In this document: piece after piece, positions 32,901-42,367 of the stretch | Position numbering within the stretch: the first letter of the stretch is position 1 | Layout: each line of letters begins with the position of its first letter | From: Chryseobacterium sp. MYb264 | Lineage (GTDB): Bacteria > Bacteroidota > Bacteroidia > Flavobacteriales > Weeksellaceae | Direction of reading: 5' to 3' | Assembly (NCBI RefSeq): GCF_035974275.1 | Contig: NZ_CP142422.1 | Span: 1,426,001 to 1,490,000, forward strand | Length of the DNA stretch: 64,000 nucleotides | Position numbers and translations under genes: made by a program | The notes under the pieces: model-generated | Told to the model about the DNA's origin: nothing | The model's input: the letters and a program-made list of their open reading frames with translations, nothing else | The model's database searches: none

Positions 32901-33932
32901 TTACTTGATTTTCAGTTTCATTTCCGCAATATACATTCCGTTATTGAGATGGGAATGGAACTCATATTTTTCAGGATACAGTAAATTTAGTCTTTTCTTC
33001 AGATTTTCAACGCCGATTCCCGAACCGCTTTTATCGGTATCTGTTTTAGGAAAATTGGAATTTGAAGCCATAAAAAGAATTTCTTCATCTTCATTAATTT
33101 CCATTTTAAAGCTGATATCTGAATGTTGTGTTGCTGAAACTCCATGTTTAAAAGCATTTTCAACTACCGAAATAAAAAGCAAAGGTGCAATTTCCACATT
33201 TGGAATTTTCGGAGGAAAACTGGTGTAGACTTTCGTATTATCATTCAGACGAAGCGTCATCAATTCAATATATTTATTCAAAAAATCAATTTCTTCAGAA
33301 AGTGTGATCTTCTCAACATCTGTTTTGTACAACAAATGTCGCATTAATTTACTCAAACTGTGAATACTATGTTTTGCTTTATCAGGCGCAAAATCGATCA
33401 GTGAATAAATATTGTTTAATGCATTAAAGAAAAAATGTGGCTGTAATTGATATTTAAGGTGTTGAAGTTCAGATTTCAACTTAATATTATCAGCTTCACG
33501 CTTCATTTCTTCGGCCTGCTTCATTCTCTGCCCGGAATTGATCGCAATTGAAAAGGCAACAGGAATTAAATAGGTCATAAAATCCATGAAATAAATAAAT
33601 CCATCAGGCGGTCTTCTGCCTCCTCCACCTCTTGGTCTTGGGGTATCTATTAACTGAAAAATCTGCTGTTTTAAGATGATCAATACGATAATTAAAACCA
33701 CATTAAAAGCAATAAAATGAAATTTTTTATCGGTATACAGCCAATTGATCAGGAAAAAGTAATTAATATAAAAGATAACGGCTAAAAAAATCAACTGCAT
33801 CCAAAAGTGCTTGAAAAGCTCCAGCCAATTTCCGTCTGACCCCAGCGAAAATGCTGCGGGAAGAAAGAAAAGAACCAGCCATATCAGCAAATGAATACTG
33901 ATTTCCAGCTTTTTATTTTTAATATTAATCAT
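32901..33932 (-). CDS. LytS/YehU-type sensor histidine kinase
   Basis: A 343-residue kinase with four hydrophobic segments (about 11-30, 46-64, 72-92, 112-132), a coiled linker (135-165) and a His_kinase module with His166 in LQPHFFFNALNN, then the ATP-binding N box (ENAFKHG) and G box (SGSGIGVENLKKRL). It autophosphorylates and passes the phosphate to Asp57 of the LytTR partner. The loop between helices 3 and 4 is unusually rich in Arg, Pro and Gly (PRPRGGGGRRPPD, 98-110). The ligand is unknown. It lies 148 bases downstream of the MacB permease gene, on the same strand. Confidence 0.92.
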   Translation of the reverse strand: MINIKNKKLEISIHLLIWLVLFFLPAAFSLGSDGNWLELFKHFWMQLIFLAVIFYINYFFLINWLYTDKKFHFIAFNVVLIIVLIILKQQIFQLIDTPRPRGGGGRRPPDGFIYFMDFMTYLIPVAFSIAINSGQRMKQAEEMKREADNIKLKSELQHLKYQLQPHFFFNALNNIYSLIDFAPDKAKHSIHSLSKLMRHLLYKTDVEKITLSEEIDFLNKYIELMTLRLNDNTKVYTSFPPKIPNVEIAPLLFISVVENAFKHGVSATQHSDISFKMEINEDEEILFMASNSNFPKTDTDKSGSGIGVENLKKRLNLLYPEKYEFHSHLNNGMYIAEMKLKIK

Positions 33933-34080
33933 TTCGTTCTTTTGTTTTTACATTTTTCATCAGCTAAAATTTAAACTTGTTCAAGCCATTAAAAATCGTT
34001 GATTTATGAAATCTTTGAAGAAGTGAATTTAAAATTTTTTCTACCATTTCCCTCTACTTTTCAGCATTAAAATTCTAATT

Positions 34081-35298
34081 TTATTCGTATCTCAGAGCAT
34101 TAATAGGATCTGCCTGAGCTGCTTTTCTCGCCGGATACCATCCAAAAAAGACACCCGTAACCGTACATACTGCAAATGAAATCACAATGGAGCTCATCGT
34201 AATACTAACGGGCCAACCCGCAAATTGTTTTACACAAAAAGTTGCCACCAAGCCGATAAGAACGCCCAGAATACCACCGGTAATGCTTATTAAGACCGAT
34301 TCAATTAAAAACTGCATCAGAATATCGTTTCCTTTTGCGCCAATGGCCATTCTCAAACCGATTTCTTTTGTTCGTTCTTTCACAGAAACATACATGATAT
34401 TCATAATTCCTATCCCACCGACAATCAGGGAAATACTGGCAATCGCAACCAAAAGAACGGTCAGCATTTCGCTCGTTGAACTGAAAGTAGATATAATTTC
34501 CTGTTGGGACGACACATTGAAATCATTATCTTCATCAGGTTTTATCTTGTGCTGATTCTCCATAATGGTTTTAATTTCGTTGACCGCCGCTTCAGAATCC
34601 TCTTCACTCAGCGATGATGCCACAATAGACTGCAGATATTTTTGAGCTAAAATTCTCTTCTGAACCGCCGTGTAAGGTGCAATAATAATATCATCCTGAT
34701 CCTGCCCGAATGTATTTTCACCTTTTTCACGAAGCACGCCGATCACTTTGAAGGGTATATTTTTAAAGCGGATCATTTTACCGATCGGATTTTCATTTGG
34801 AAACAGATTTTCCTGAACCGTTTTCCCGATCACAGCCACTTTTGCATACGCTTCCACATCATCTTCGGTGAACATAGAGCCTTCTTCTATAGACCAATCA
34901 CGAATCTTTAAATATTCGGGAGAAGTTCCATAAATTGAGGTCGGCCAGTTGTTGGAACCCGCAATACTCTGCCCGCTTCCGTTCACCAAAGGAGAAATAT
35001 TTTTAAGCAGCTTCGTTTTTGTTTTTAAAGCATTATAATCTGCCAATGTCAATGTTTGCATCGCAGAAGGATCCGAACGTACACCACCCATCATTCCGGC
35101 GCCGGGGCGAACTGTAATTAAATTCGCACCCATGCTCGAAATATTTTTCTTGATACTTTCTTTGGAACCTTCGCCTATGGCAAGCATCGCAATCACGGAA
35201 GCTACCCCAATAATAATTCCCAGCATGGTAAGCATCGCGCGGGTTTTATTAAGGAGAATGGCCTTCCAGGCTATTTTAAGTAAATTTAAAAAGTTCAT
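34081..35298 (-). CDS. MacB-type ABC transporter permease
   Basis: A 405-residue permease of the MacB/LolCE class. One helix at about 20-43 (MLTMLGIIIGVASVIAML) is followed by a periplasmic MacB_PCD domain (about 45-275) and three C-terminal helices (285-400) ending in the FtsX-like motif GWYPARKAAQADPINALRYE. I start at the ATG at 35298, matching the family N-terminus MNFLNLLKIAWKAI; an upstream ATG at 35337 adds 13 unrelated residues. It works with the separate ATPase at 35442, MacA and TolC as a tripartite pump for macrolides, peptides, or lipoproteins. The substrate is unknown. Confidence 0.9.
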   Translation of the reverse strand: MNFLNLLKIAWKAILLNKTRAMLTMLGIIIGVASVIAMLAIGEGSKESIKKNISSMGANLITVRPGAGMMGGVRSDPSAMQTLTLADYNALKTKTKLLKNISPLVNGSGQSIAGSNNWPTSIYGTSPEYLKIRDWSIEEGSMFTEDDVEAYAKVAVIGKTVQENLFPNENPIGKMIRFKNIPFKVIGVLREKGENTFGQDQDDIIIAPYTAVQKRILAQKYLQSIVASSLSEEDSEAAVNEIKTIMENQHKIKPDEDNDFNVSSQQEIISTFSSTSEMLTVLLVAIASISLIVGGIGIMNIMYVSVKERTKEIGLRMAIGAKGNDILMQFLIESVLISITGGILGVLIGLVATFCVKQFAGWPVSITMSSIVISFAVCTVTGVFFGWYPARKAAQADPINALRYE

Positions 35299-35344
35299 TA
35301 TTTTATCTTTTTTAATTAAAAATATCCACAAACCCAATGCTACT

Positions 35345-35482
35345 TCATTTTCTTTTTAACTTTCCCTTTCGTGATCTTTTCTTATTGGGTTCGTAAATAT
35401 TTACCGCATACTGTCCATCTTCATTGTAACTAATAAATTCTTTATTCTGCAGGAGGAAGCTTGGCAAGCTCTTCAGCAGCAT
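35345..35482 (-). other. Overlapping small reading frame after the ABC ATPase (uncertain)
   Basis: A 45-codon frame starts with an ATG inside the ATPase 3' end and continues through the gap to the permease gene. The part beyond the ATPase stop reads EFISYNEDGQYAVNIYEP, then a basic tail KKRSRKGKLKRK and a stop. This composition looks protein-like. It could be a small protein, the lost C-terminal tail of the ATPase reached by a frameshift, or chance. Confidence 0.25.
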
Positions 35483-36179
35483 ATAATCTGTTGGTGACCA
35501 ATTGGTCTTCTGTAATATTTCCATCTTTTAAAACCACCGTTCTTCTGCTGAATTTGGCGATATCATCCTCGTGCGTAACAAATCCAATGGTGATTCCTTC
35601 ATTGTTCAGTTCCTGAAAAAGATTCATCACTTCATACGATGTTCTGGTATCCAGATTTCCCGTCGCCTCATCCGCCAGCAAAATAATCGGATGATTCACC
35701 AATGCTCTGGCGATGGCAACTCTCTGTTGCTGACCTCCCGATAACTGACTAGGAATATGATACATTCTGCTTTCTAAACCCACCTGTTTCAGAGCTTTCA
35801 CTGCTCGCTCTCTTCTTTCTTCTGCCGAAACTTTCGGATTATACAACAACGGAAGTTCTACATTTTCCAAAGCACTCGTTCTTGCCAGTAAATTATACGA
35901 CTGAAAAATAAATCCTATCTTCTGATTCCTGATATCGGCTAACTGGTTCTTATTTAAATCTTTAACCGAAACACCATCTAGCTCATAAGTTCCTGAAGTC
36001 GGCTGATCGAGGCATCCTAAAATATTCAGAAAAGTAGACTTTCCGGAACCACTCGTTCCCATGATCGTTACAAATTCTCCTTCATTGATCGTTAAATTAA
36101 TTCCCTTCAGCGCATGCACGATCTCATCGCCCATTTTAAATTCTCGTTTAAGGTTTTGTATGTTGATGATCGGTTTCAT
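35442..36179 (-). CDS. ABC transporter ATP-binding protein (MacB/LolD type)
   Basis: A 245-residue ATPase with Walker A GTSGSGKST (41-49), signature LSGGQQQR (146-153) and Walker B ILLADE (166-171), all intact, plus the D loop NLD. The type fits the LolD/MacB/FtsE group that drives periplasm-facing permeases. It sits between macA-like and macB-like genes in a four-gene run. A second reading frame continues beyond its C-terminus (see 35345-35482). The gap to the permease gene is 143 bases, larger than elsewhere in this operon. Confidence 0.94.
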   Translation of the reverse strand: MKPIINIQNLKREFKMGDEIVHALKGINLTINEGEFVTIMGTSGSGKSTFLNILGCLDQPTSGTYELDGVSVKDLNKNQLADIRNQKIGFIFQSYNLLARTSALENVELPLLYNPKVSAEERRERAVKALKQVGLESRMYHIPSQLSGGQQQRVAIARALVNHPIILLADEATGNLDTRTSYEVMNLFQELNNEGITIGFVTHEDDIAKFSRRTVVLKDGNITEDQLVTNRLYAAEELAKLPPAE

Positions 36180-36267
36180 TGTTGTTTGGTTGATAGTTAA
36201 TGGTTGATCGTTGTTGGTTTTCTGGTTTATGAATTTTAATCTCTATAAAACACAACCATCAAATAAA

Positions 36268-37524
36268 TTAATTTCCCGGAGGCGGACCTTGGCTTGAGCC
36301 TGATTTTTTATTATTACTGTTCGGTCTTTTCGGCATAAACGGACTGTTTTCCGATTGAGAGTTCGCCACCACTTCCTGTTGTTCATCTAATGAAGTTAAA
36401 ATTTGTTCATTTCCTTCTAACCCACTTTTCACCTGAACATTCACACCATCATTGATGCCGACTGTCACTAATTTTTGAGATAAGGTATTGTCGTTATTTT
36501 TAATCCAGACATATTTTTCTTTGTTCTTTCCGACTTTAATTTCAGGAATTTTAGCATTCAGCTCGTTTTGAAGATAATATTTCTGTAAAGTTTCAGTATC
36601 TGGACTAAAACTAATTGCTCCTGCAGGAATGGTATTGATATTTTTAAGTTCCTGCGTAAAAATGGTGATCGTTGCCGTTAATCCGGGCTTTAATTTTTGT
36701 TCAGAATTATCGGCATCTATAATCACGGTATACGTTACCACATTAGATTCCGTAGTTGCTGCCAATCTCACCTGGCGAACCTTTCCGTTAAATTCCTCCT
36801 GCGGAAAAGCATCCACGGTAAACGTCACACGTTGCCCGACTTCCACGCCACCGATGTCCGCCTCATCTACATTGGCTTCCACCTGCATTTTCGTAATATC
36901 TTTGGCAATGGTAAACAATGTTGGCGTCGTCATACTTGCCGCTACCGTTTGTCCTTCTTCCACTTCACGGCTTAAAATAATTCCGTCTATCGGCGCGTAG
37001 ATATTGGCATAGCTTAAATTCGTTCTTGCCTGTGCCAAAGCGGTCTGTCGCTGACTTACCGTTTGCTGTGAATTTTTAACCTGATAAGCTGCCTGTTCAT
37101 AATCTGCTTTGCTGATTACGCCTGCTTTAAACATACTGTTTTGGCGGTTATAATTTTGCTGATAATAATTAAGTTCATTCAAAGCTGCATTATACTGGGC
37201 CATAGCGTTATTTACCGACTCTTGGAGGTTTGTTTTATCAAGTTCTGCCAAAAGCTGTCCTTTTTTAACCTGAGAATTATAATCTGCATAAATATGATTG
37301 ATAATTCCCGAAACCTGCGTTCCCACATCTACCTGATCCACAGGTTCTACAGTTCCTGTTGCCGTTACCGAAGTGGTAATGTTCTGCTTGGTCATTTTCA
37401 CTGTCTGAACAGAAATCTTCGGATCTTCTTTTTGGGTAAAATATCTGTAAGCAAAAACCACAGCAATCACTACAATTAATGTAATAGCAGAATTTTTAAA
37501 GTATTTTTTATATTTCGGATTCAT
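36268..37524 (-). CDS. Efflux periplasmic adaptor, MacA/HlyD family
   Basis: A 418-residue membrane-fusion protein. One N-terminal helix (about 11-28) is followed by a biotinyl-lipoyl-like half motif (VEPVDQVDVGTQVSG), a coiled-coil hairpin (about 90-165), the second lipoyl half (IYAPIDGIILSREVEEGQTVAA) and beta-barrel domains. The C-terminal 40 residues are low complexity, rich in Asn, Ser, Lys, Gly and Pro. It links the inner-membrane MacB permease to the outer-membrane TolC channel. The gene lies between the TolC-like and ATPase genes on the same strand. Confidence 0.93.
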   Translation of the reverse strand: MNPKYKKYFKNSAITLIVVIAVVFAYRYFTQKEDPKISVQTVKMTKQNITTSVTATGTVEPVDQVDVGTQVSGIINHIYADYNSQVKKGQLLAELDKTNLQESVNNAMAQYNAALNELNYYQQNYNRQNSMFKAGVISKADYEQAAYQVKNSQQTVSQRQTALAQARTNLSYANIYAPIDGIILSREVEEGQTVAASMTTPTLFTIAKDITKMQVEANVDEADIGGVEVGQRVTFTVDAFPQEEFNGKVRQVRLAATTESNVVTYTVIIDADNSEQKLKPGLTATITIFTQELKNINTIPAGAISFSPDTETLQKYYLQNELNAKIPEIKVGKNKEKYVWIKNNDNTLSQKLVTVGINDGVNVQVKSGLEGNEQILTSLDEQQEVVANSQSENSPFMPKRPNSNNKKSGSSQGPPPGN

Positions 37525-37549
37525 CTTGATAATATTTTATTCTGTTATT

Positions 37550-38854
37550 TTAGTTTACTGTTAACGTTTTTCCCTGGTAAAAATTCAAAAGCTGCGTGTA
37601 TAGGACAGCCATGTATTTTGACTGTAAATACGTCTGTTCATTCGTTAAATAGGTATTTCTGCTCACCGACAGTTCTGTGGTTGTCAATCCTCCAAATTCA
37701 AACTTTTTGTTGGCCAGATCGTAAGCAAGTTTTGCATTGTCTCTTGCCACTTTTGAAGATTTTTGCTGGGCCTGATTGGCTATTGCATTTTGCCAGGCTG
37801 TTTCAATGCTTGAATACAACGTTTTACCAGCACTTATTTTATCTAATTGATTCTGCTCAATATTGATTTTAGCCAGTTTTACATTCGTATCATTCTGTTT
37901 TTTAGAAAAAATGGGAATGTTTAAGGATAAACCAACCGATTTATTGAAATTGTTTTTAACCTGATTAAAATAGCTGTAATCCTGAGTGCTTGTAAATCCG
38001 GTATTCAAACCTGCTGTTGCCGAAAGTGTAGGAAGATAACCAGCTTTTGTAATAGCTAAGGCTTTGTTCAGGATTTCGTTTTGATAATCGTAGATCTTTA
38101 AATCAGGAAGAGTTTCAGAAGCTTGCGCAAAAACCTGTTGTTTATCAGGAATGAGTTCGTCAAAATCAGTAAGGTTCATTTTTTCAATCTGAAAATCCAC
38201 ATTCGGATCGATCTCCAGGAGCTGTTTCAATTTTAAAACCTGCTGATTGTAAAGATTTTCACTGTTGACTACCGTATATTGATTCTGTGCATCCTGGGTT
38301 TCAACATCTGCCAATTCCAACTTTGAAATGGCTCCGTTTTTATATTTAACTTGTGTCAGTTTTAATTCCTGAGCGGAAGAGCTTGCGGTATTTTTTGCAA
38401 TTTCAATTCCTTCATAATAATATAAGGACTGGAGATAGGCATTCAAAACATTTAAAACGATATTATTTTCCGCCTGCTTCTGATACAATGAGGACTGTTC
38501 CAATAAAATTTTATTCTGTTCGATCTGAAGATTCAGTTTATTCCCCTGATAGATCAACGCGTTTGCTGAGATTCCGAAGCTGTTCGAAAGAATATTCTGG
38601 TTCACGAAACTACTGGTAATCGGGTCAATACTCGAACCGTTGGTTACACCAAAGGAAGACGAACCGTAAATTGTCGGCAGTTTGTTGTTCTTCTGCTGTT
38701 GGTAATTGAGTTGAGCCGTTGTCTTATCCAACACTGTTTTTTTTACAGTAATGTTATTTTCAACAGCGTAATCAAGACAATCCTGAAGCGTCCATATTTT
38801 TTGAGCGGAAGCGAATGTTCCGACGAAAAGTGCTATGAGAATATATTGTTTCAT
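37550..38854 (-). CDS. TolC-family outer-membrane efflux channel
   Basis: A 434-residue protein with a signal peptide (MKQYILIALFVGTFASAQ) and two OEP repeats of long helices and short strands, beginning WTLQDCLDYAVENN, with the second repeat near residue 240 (LPDLKIYDYQNEILNKALAITKAGYLP). This is the standard TolC/OprM architecture, forming a trimeric channel through the outer membrane and periplasm. It is the first gene of the four-gene exporter operon (channel, adaptor, ATPase, permease) that continues to the two-component genes. Confidence 0.94.
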   Translation of the reverse strand: MKQYILIALFVGTFASAQKIWTLQDCLDYAVENNITVKKTVLDKTTAQLNYQQQKNNKLPTIYGSSSFGVTNGSSIDPITSSFVNQNILSNSFGISANALIYQGNKLNLQIEQNKILLEQSSLYQKQAENNIVLNVLNAYLQSLYYYEGIEIAKNTASSSAQELKLTQVKYKNGAISKLELADVETQDAQNQYTVVNSENLYNQQVLKLKQLLEIDPNVDFQIEKMNLTDFDELIPDKQQVFAQASETLPDLKIYDYQNEILNKALAITKAGYLPTLSATAGLNTGFTSTQDYSYFNQVKNNFNKSVGLSLNIPIFSKKQNDTNVKLAKINIEQNQLDKISAGKTLYSSIETAWQNAIANQAQQKSSKVARDNAKLAYDLANKKFEFGGLTTTELSVSRNTYLTNEQTYLQSKYMAVLYTQLLNFYQGKTLTVN

Positions 38855-40483
38855 TTTCTGTCTGTTTTACCAAACAAAATTGCCCAATTACACGACCAAT
38901 ATCAATTTTATTAGACGAATGGTGTGATTTTCTAGAAGAACAGGTCTTTTTTTTGTTTCACGGGTTTATAAAGTGTGCTGTTTTTGTTGGTGATTCGCAA
39001 AGACGCAAAGATTTTTTTTTAATACTTCATGCTTTTAAGGCACAAGGATTTTATCAGAGATAAAATTGTGGAGTGTATTTCTTATGCCACAAATCCTTTT
39101 ATTTTCCCACAGATCGCCTTTAGATTTACATAAGGATTTAAGTATTAAATTAGATAATAATTATATTCTGAAGAACCAGAGAAAATAAAGTGAACTAAAC
39201 AGATTGCCAGAACAGAACTATTTTGTTTATCAGCTTTATAAGTGGAACGACTGGGTGAATCTTTATGTAAAAAAACGTAGTGAGCCTTGGTGTTCAATGT
39301 ATAACTCGGTTCATAATACGCTGCTATCATTTGCTGAGTATAACGCCCTTGCGACCGAAAAATCAACAGCATTACTAAAAAAACATCATAGCGAACGTAG
39401 CGTTAAAAATCTTCCATGAATGTACGAATCTTTTTGTTTCCCAAAGGTTCCACAGGTTTTTACAAATAGTACTATTTAATTTTTCAATATAGTTTCTAAA
39501 ACTCTTTACTGTATACAAATTCTAAAGTCTTCAGAATATCAATCAGCGGGATCAGCAAAATCTCCGAGAGAATCATTGTGACATTTGTAAAAAATATTTG
39601 TGAGAATTGTGTTTAGATAAGATGGATCAGTATCAAAACTTGGGGAGAAATTGTTTAGATGTATTTTTTGCCACGAATGCACGAATATTTTTATTTCCCA
39701 CAGATCGCAGATTTTCAGATGCTGCTGTTTCTGTTGGTTTTTCGCAGAGACGCAAAGATTTTTTTTAATACTTGATGTTTTTAAGGCGCAAGGATTTTAT
39801 CAAAGATAAAATTGAGGGCAGTATATTATCGCCACGGATACTCGAATATTTTTATTCCCCACAGATCGTGCAGATTTTCAAAGATGCTGCTCTATTTGTT
39901 GGTTTTTCGCAAAGCCGCAAAGATATTTTTTAATGCTTTATGTTTTTAAGTCGCAAGGATTTTATCAAAGATAAAATTGAGGGCAGTATATTATCGCCAC
40001 GGATACTCGAATATTTTTATTCCCCACAGATCGTGCAGATTTTAACAGATGCTGCTCTATTTGTTGGTTTTTCGCAAAGCAGCAAAGATATTTTTTAATG
40101 CTTTATGTTTTTAAGTCGCAAGAATTTTATCAAAGATAAAATTGAGGGCTGCATATTATCGCCACGGATACTCGAATATTTTTATTTCCTACAGATCGCA
40201 TAGATTTTCCACAGATGGTATCGTTGATTTTCTTTGTTTAACCTTTGCGGTCTTTTATAGGTAGAAAGGTTTGGTGAGACTTAAAACGGGAGTTGTCAAA
40301 AAACTTGGCGGGGCTTCGTGCTCAATATGTAAAGTGTAAGGAAAAGAATCTGCATCATTTGCAAAATCTGCGAGAGCAAAAAATTTCATCTGACATGATC
40401 TGAACTTTTTTGCCTAGTCCCCGACTTTTGTACTTGATCCGATAAGATCCGTTAAGACTACTTAAAAAGTATAAAAACAAAAA
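38855..40483. other. Gene-free region of about 1.6 kb made largely of repeats
   Basis: No credible gene is found on either strand. The region contains one degenerate unit at about 38990-39126 and the 165-bp tandem array at 39670-40220. Recurrent words include CGCAAAGACGCAAAGAT, GCCACGAATGCACGAAT, CCACAGATCGCAGATTT and AAGGATTTTATCAAAGATAA. Each of the first three is itself a short imperfect duplication of 7-9 bases. Similar words recur at 53300-53700. Confidence 0.7.
39670..40220. repeat. Tandem array of about 165-bp units (four copies)
   Basis: The marker GCCACG begins at 39670, 39831, 39996 and 40161, giving spacings of 161, 165 and 165 bases. The middle two copies are almost identical through GGATACTCGAATATTTTTAT, ACAGATCGTGCAGATTT, GATGCTGCTCTATTTGTTGG and the CAAAGATAAAATTGAGGG end. 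The last copy is truncated soon after ACAGATCGCATAGATTT. Confidence 0.9.
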
Positions 40484-40511
40484 AAAGAGACTGACAACAA
40501 TCAATCTCTTT
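40484..40511 (-). terminator. Intrinsic terminator of dnaN
   Basis: The stem AAAGAGA / TCTCTTT has inner complementarity (TTG, CAA) and an A-run on the left that is a T-run on the minus strand. It lies 22 bases beyond the dnaN stop. Confidence 0.7.
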
Positions 40512-40532
40512 CTATATTATTTAATTTTAAAA

Positions 40533-41663
40533 TTACAATCCGATTACCGGCATTGATAACATTAAAATATTTTCGTTGTCTTCAAGGCCATCAAGTGGCT
40601 CGATGATTCCCGGTCTGTTGGGCTGAGACATTTTCATTGTAATATCGTCTGAACCTAAAATCGTTAACATCTCCGTTAAAAACTTCGAACTGAATCCGAT
40701 GTTGATATCTTCACCGTTATAGTCGCAAGGAATCTGCATATCTGCCTTGTTTGCATATTCTGTATCTTCTGCGTGAAGGTGAAGAATATTTGCCGAAAGT
40801 TTAAATCTTACCTGATTCGTAGATTTGTTCGACATAATAGAAGCTCTTTTAATAGCTCCTAATAACAGATTTCTATTAATTGTCAATACATTCGGGTTTT
40901 CTTTTGGAATTACCGCGGTGTAGTTTGGATATTTTCCATCGATCAATCGACAGATCCAGATATGTTTACCAAAAGTAAATTTAGCCATATTCTCGTTGAA
41001 ATCGATTTTCACGTCTTCGTTTGAGCTTGCTAAAATATTTTTGAAAATGTTCAAAGGTTTTTTAGGCATAATGAATTCCATGGGCTCGGTATTCATCAAA
41101 TCCTGTCTTTTATATACAACCAATCGGTGAGAATCTGTAGAAACAAAGTTCGTTTCATTTTCTCCAAACTGGAAAAGAACTCCTGTCATTACCGGGCGAA
41201 GAGAATCGTTACTTGTAGCAAAAAGAGTATTTGTAAGCGCTTCAGATAAAACTCCGGCAGGCATTGTAACACTTTGAGAAGCATCAAATTCCGGAAGTTC
41301 AGGGTAATCATCAGCATTGTCCAATGCTACCGCGAAATTATCTTTCTCATCTAAGATCTCAAGCTGACTTCCCGTTCCTTCTGCATTATCTTTCACAACC
41401 AAGGTTAGCGGCTGCTCTCCGTACGTCTTGATGAAATCCTGAAAAATCTTTGCCGGAACAGCAAATTTTCCTGCGTCATCAGACTTTACGTCAAGAGAAG
41501 TTACAAGAGTCGTTTCACCATCAGATGCTGTAATGGTAACGTTGTTTCCGTCTAATTCAAAAAGATAGTTTTCTAAAATCGGTCTCGATTGAGAGCTTGA
41601 TATTACGCCACTTACAGTTTGCAACGCCTTCTGCAGTTCACCACTTGAAATAATAAATTTCAT
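40533..41663 (-). CDS. dnaN: DNA polymerase III beta subunit (sliding clamp)
   Basis: A 376-residue clamp subunit with three topologically similar domains that dimerises around DNA and tethers polymerase III. It starts with MKFIISSGELQKALQTVSGVI, the usual clamp N-terminus, at the ATG at 41663; the reading frame is open 28 codons further upstream but the promoter -7 box lies inside that extension. The C-terminus ends NENILMLSMPVIGL, matching the family. It does not neighbour dnaA here. Confidence 0.97.
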   Translation of the reverse strand: MKFIISSGELQKALQTVSGVISSSQSRPILENYLFELDGNNVTITASDGETTLVTSLDVKSDDAGKFAVPAKIFQDFIKTYGEQPLTLVVKDNAEGTGSQLEILDEKDNFAVALDNADDYPELPEFDASQSVTMPAGVLSEALTNTLFATSNDSLRPVMTGVLFQFGENETNFVSTDSHRLVVYKRQDLMNTEPMEFIMPKKPLNIFKNILASSNEDVKIDFNENMAKFTFGKHIWICRLIDGKYPNYTAVIPKENPNVLTINRNLLLGAIKRASIMSNKSTNQVRFKLSANILHLHAEDTEYANKADMQIPCDYNGEDINIGFSSKFLTEMLTILGSDDITMKMSQPNRPGIIEPLDGLEDNENILMLSMPVIGL

Positions 41664-41683
41664 AGATTTAAAAATAATTTTTA

Positions 41684-41691
41684 CAAATATA
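41684..41691 (-). promoter_or_regulatory. dnaN -7 box (TATATTTG on the minus strand)
   Basis: The plus-strand sequence CAAATATA is TATATTTG on the minus strand, 20 bases upstream of the ATG at 41663. This supports the shorter start. No clear -33 box was found. Confidence 0.5.
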
Positions 41692-41839
41692 ATAAATAGA
41701 AAATAGATTGAAAAGAATATTGACCAGAGTTTATTAACATCCATCAAAAGAATTTTCCAACTCCTTCTACCCCAATTTTTTTGTTACATAAGATTATTCT
41801 TACGAGCTTAAATTTAATAATTATTTTTCACCGAATCAG

Positions 41840-41847
41840 TATATTTG
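41840..41847 (+). promoter_or_regulatory. dgkA -7 box (TATATTTG)
   Basis: TATATTTG ends 18 bases before the ATG at 41866. A possible TTG start at 41845 lies within this box, so it cannot be the real start. Confidence 0.55.
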
Positions 41848-41865
41848 TCAAGAATATTTTTTGTC

Positions 41866-42219
41866 ATGCGAAAACCACCAATTCATAGAAGTTTTTTAAA
41901 CGCTTTCCGGGGTGTTTTCTTAATGATGAAAAGTGAAAGAAATTTTCAGATCGAGCTTGTAGCTTTCTTTGTCAATCTGTTTCTTATTTTTTACTTAAAA
42001 CTTTCTACAACTGATACTATTCTTATCCTGATCGTTTGCTTTTCGGTTTTAGTGGCGGAAATTTTCAATACAGCTATTGAAAAGATATGCGATATTATTC
42101 AGCCTGAATTTGATAAAAGAATTGGTTTTATTAAAGATATTGCGGCCGGAGCTGTGATTTTAACGGCTGCTTTATCGGGAGTTGTAGGGATTTTGGTGTA
42201 TTGGAAGTATATATTTTAA
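41866..42219 (+). CDS. dgkA: Diacylglycerol/undecaprenol kinase family protein
   Basis: A 117-residue inner-membrane kinase of the DgkA/UdpK family with three transmembrane helices. The conserved SERNFQIEL (membrane-entry helix) and AEIFNTAIEKICD (active-site Glu and Asn) motifs are intact. It phosphorylates diacylglycerol or undecaprenol with ATP, recycling lipid carriers for cell-wall and glycan synthesis. The ATG at 41866 fits both the family start and the promoter. In Bacteroidota, undecaprenol is the likelier substrate, but this is inference. Confidence 0.9.
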   Translation: MRKPPIHRSFLNAFRGVFLMMKSERNFQIELVAFFVNLFLIFYLKLSTTDTILILIVCFSVLVAEIFNTAIEKICDIIQPEFDKRIGFIKDIAAGAVILTAALSGVVGILVYWKYIF

Positions 42220-42314
42220 TTGATTTTAAAATGATATTACCCTTCTTAATAAACAAATCATGATTAAAACCTTAATAAATTTTGGCTATAGAAGTACTGC
42301 TCGGTTATAAAAAT

Positions 42315-42345
42315 TAAACGGGCTAAAGCCCGTTCCTGTTGATAT
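42315..42345. repeat. GGGCTAAAGCCC repeat, copy 2
   Basis: AAACGGGCTAAAGCCCGTTC followed by CTGTTGATAT differs from the copy at 20096-20125 by one base in this span. The palindromic core may form a hairpin between the convergent genes dgkA and the SGNH hydrolase gene. Confidence 0.75.
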
Positions 42346-42367
42346 CGAAATTTTTAGTGAATAATAA

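Noticed and set aside
39145..39419. Two opposing frames in the gene-free region after the TolC gene
   Set aside because: They overlap each other and decayed repeat words, with no start or domain support.
39670..40220. Possible CRISPR array
   Set aside because: The units are about 165 bases and similar throughout, without short repeats and unique spacers, and no cas genes are seen.
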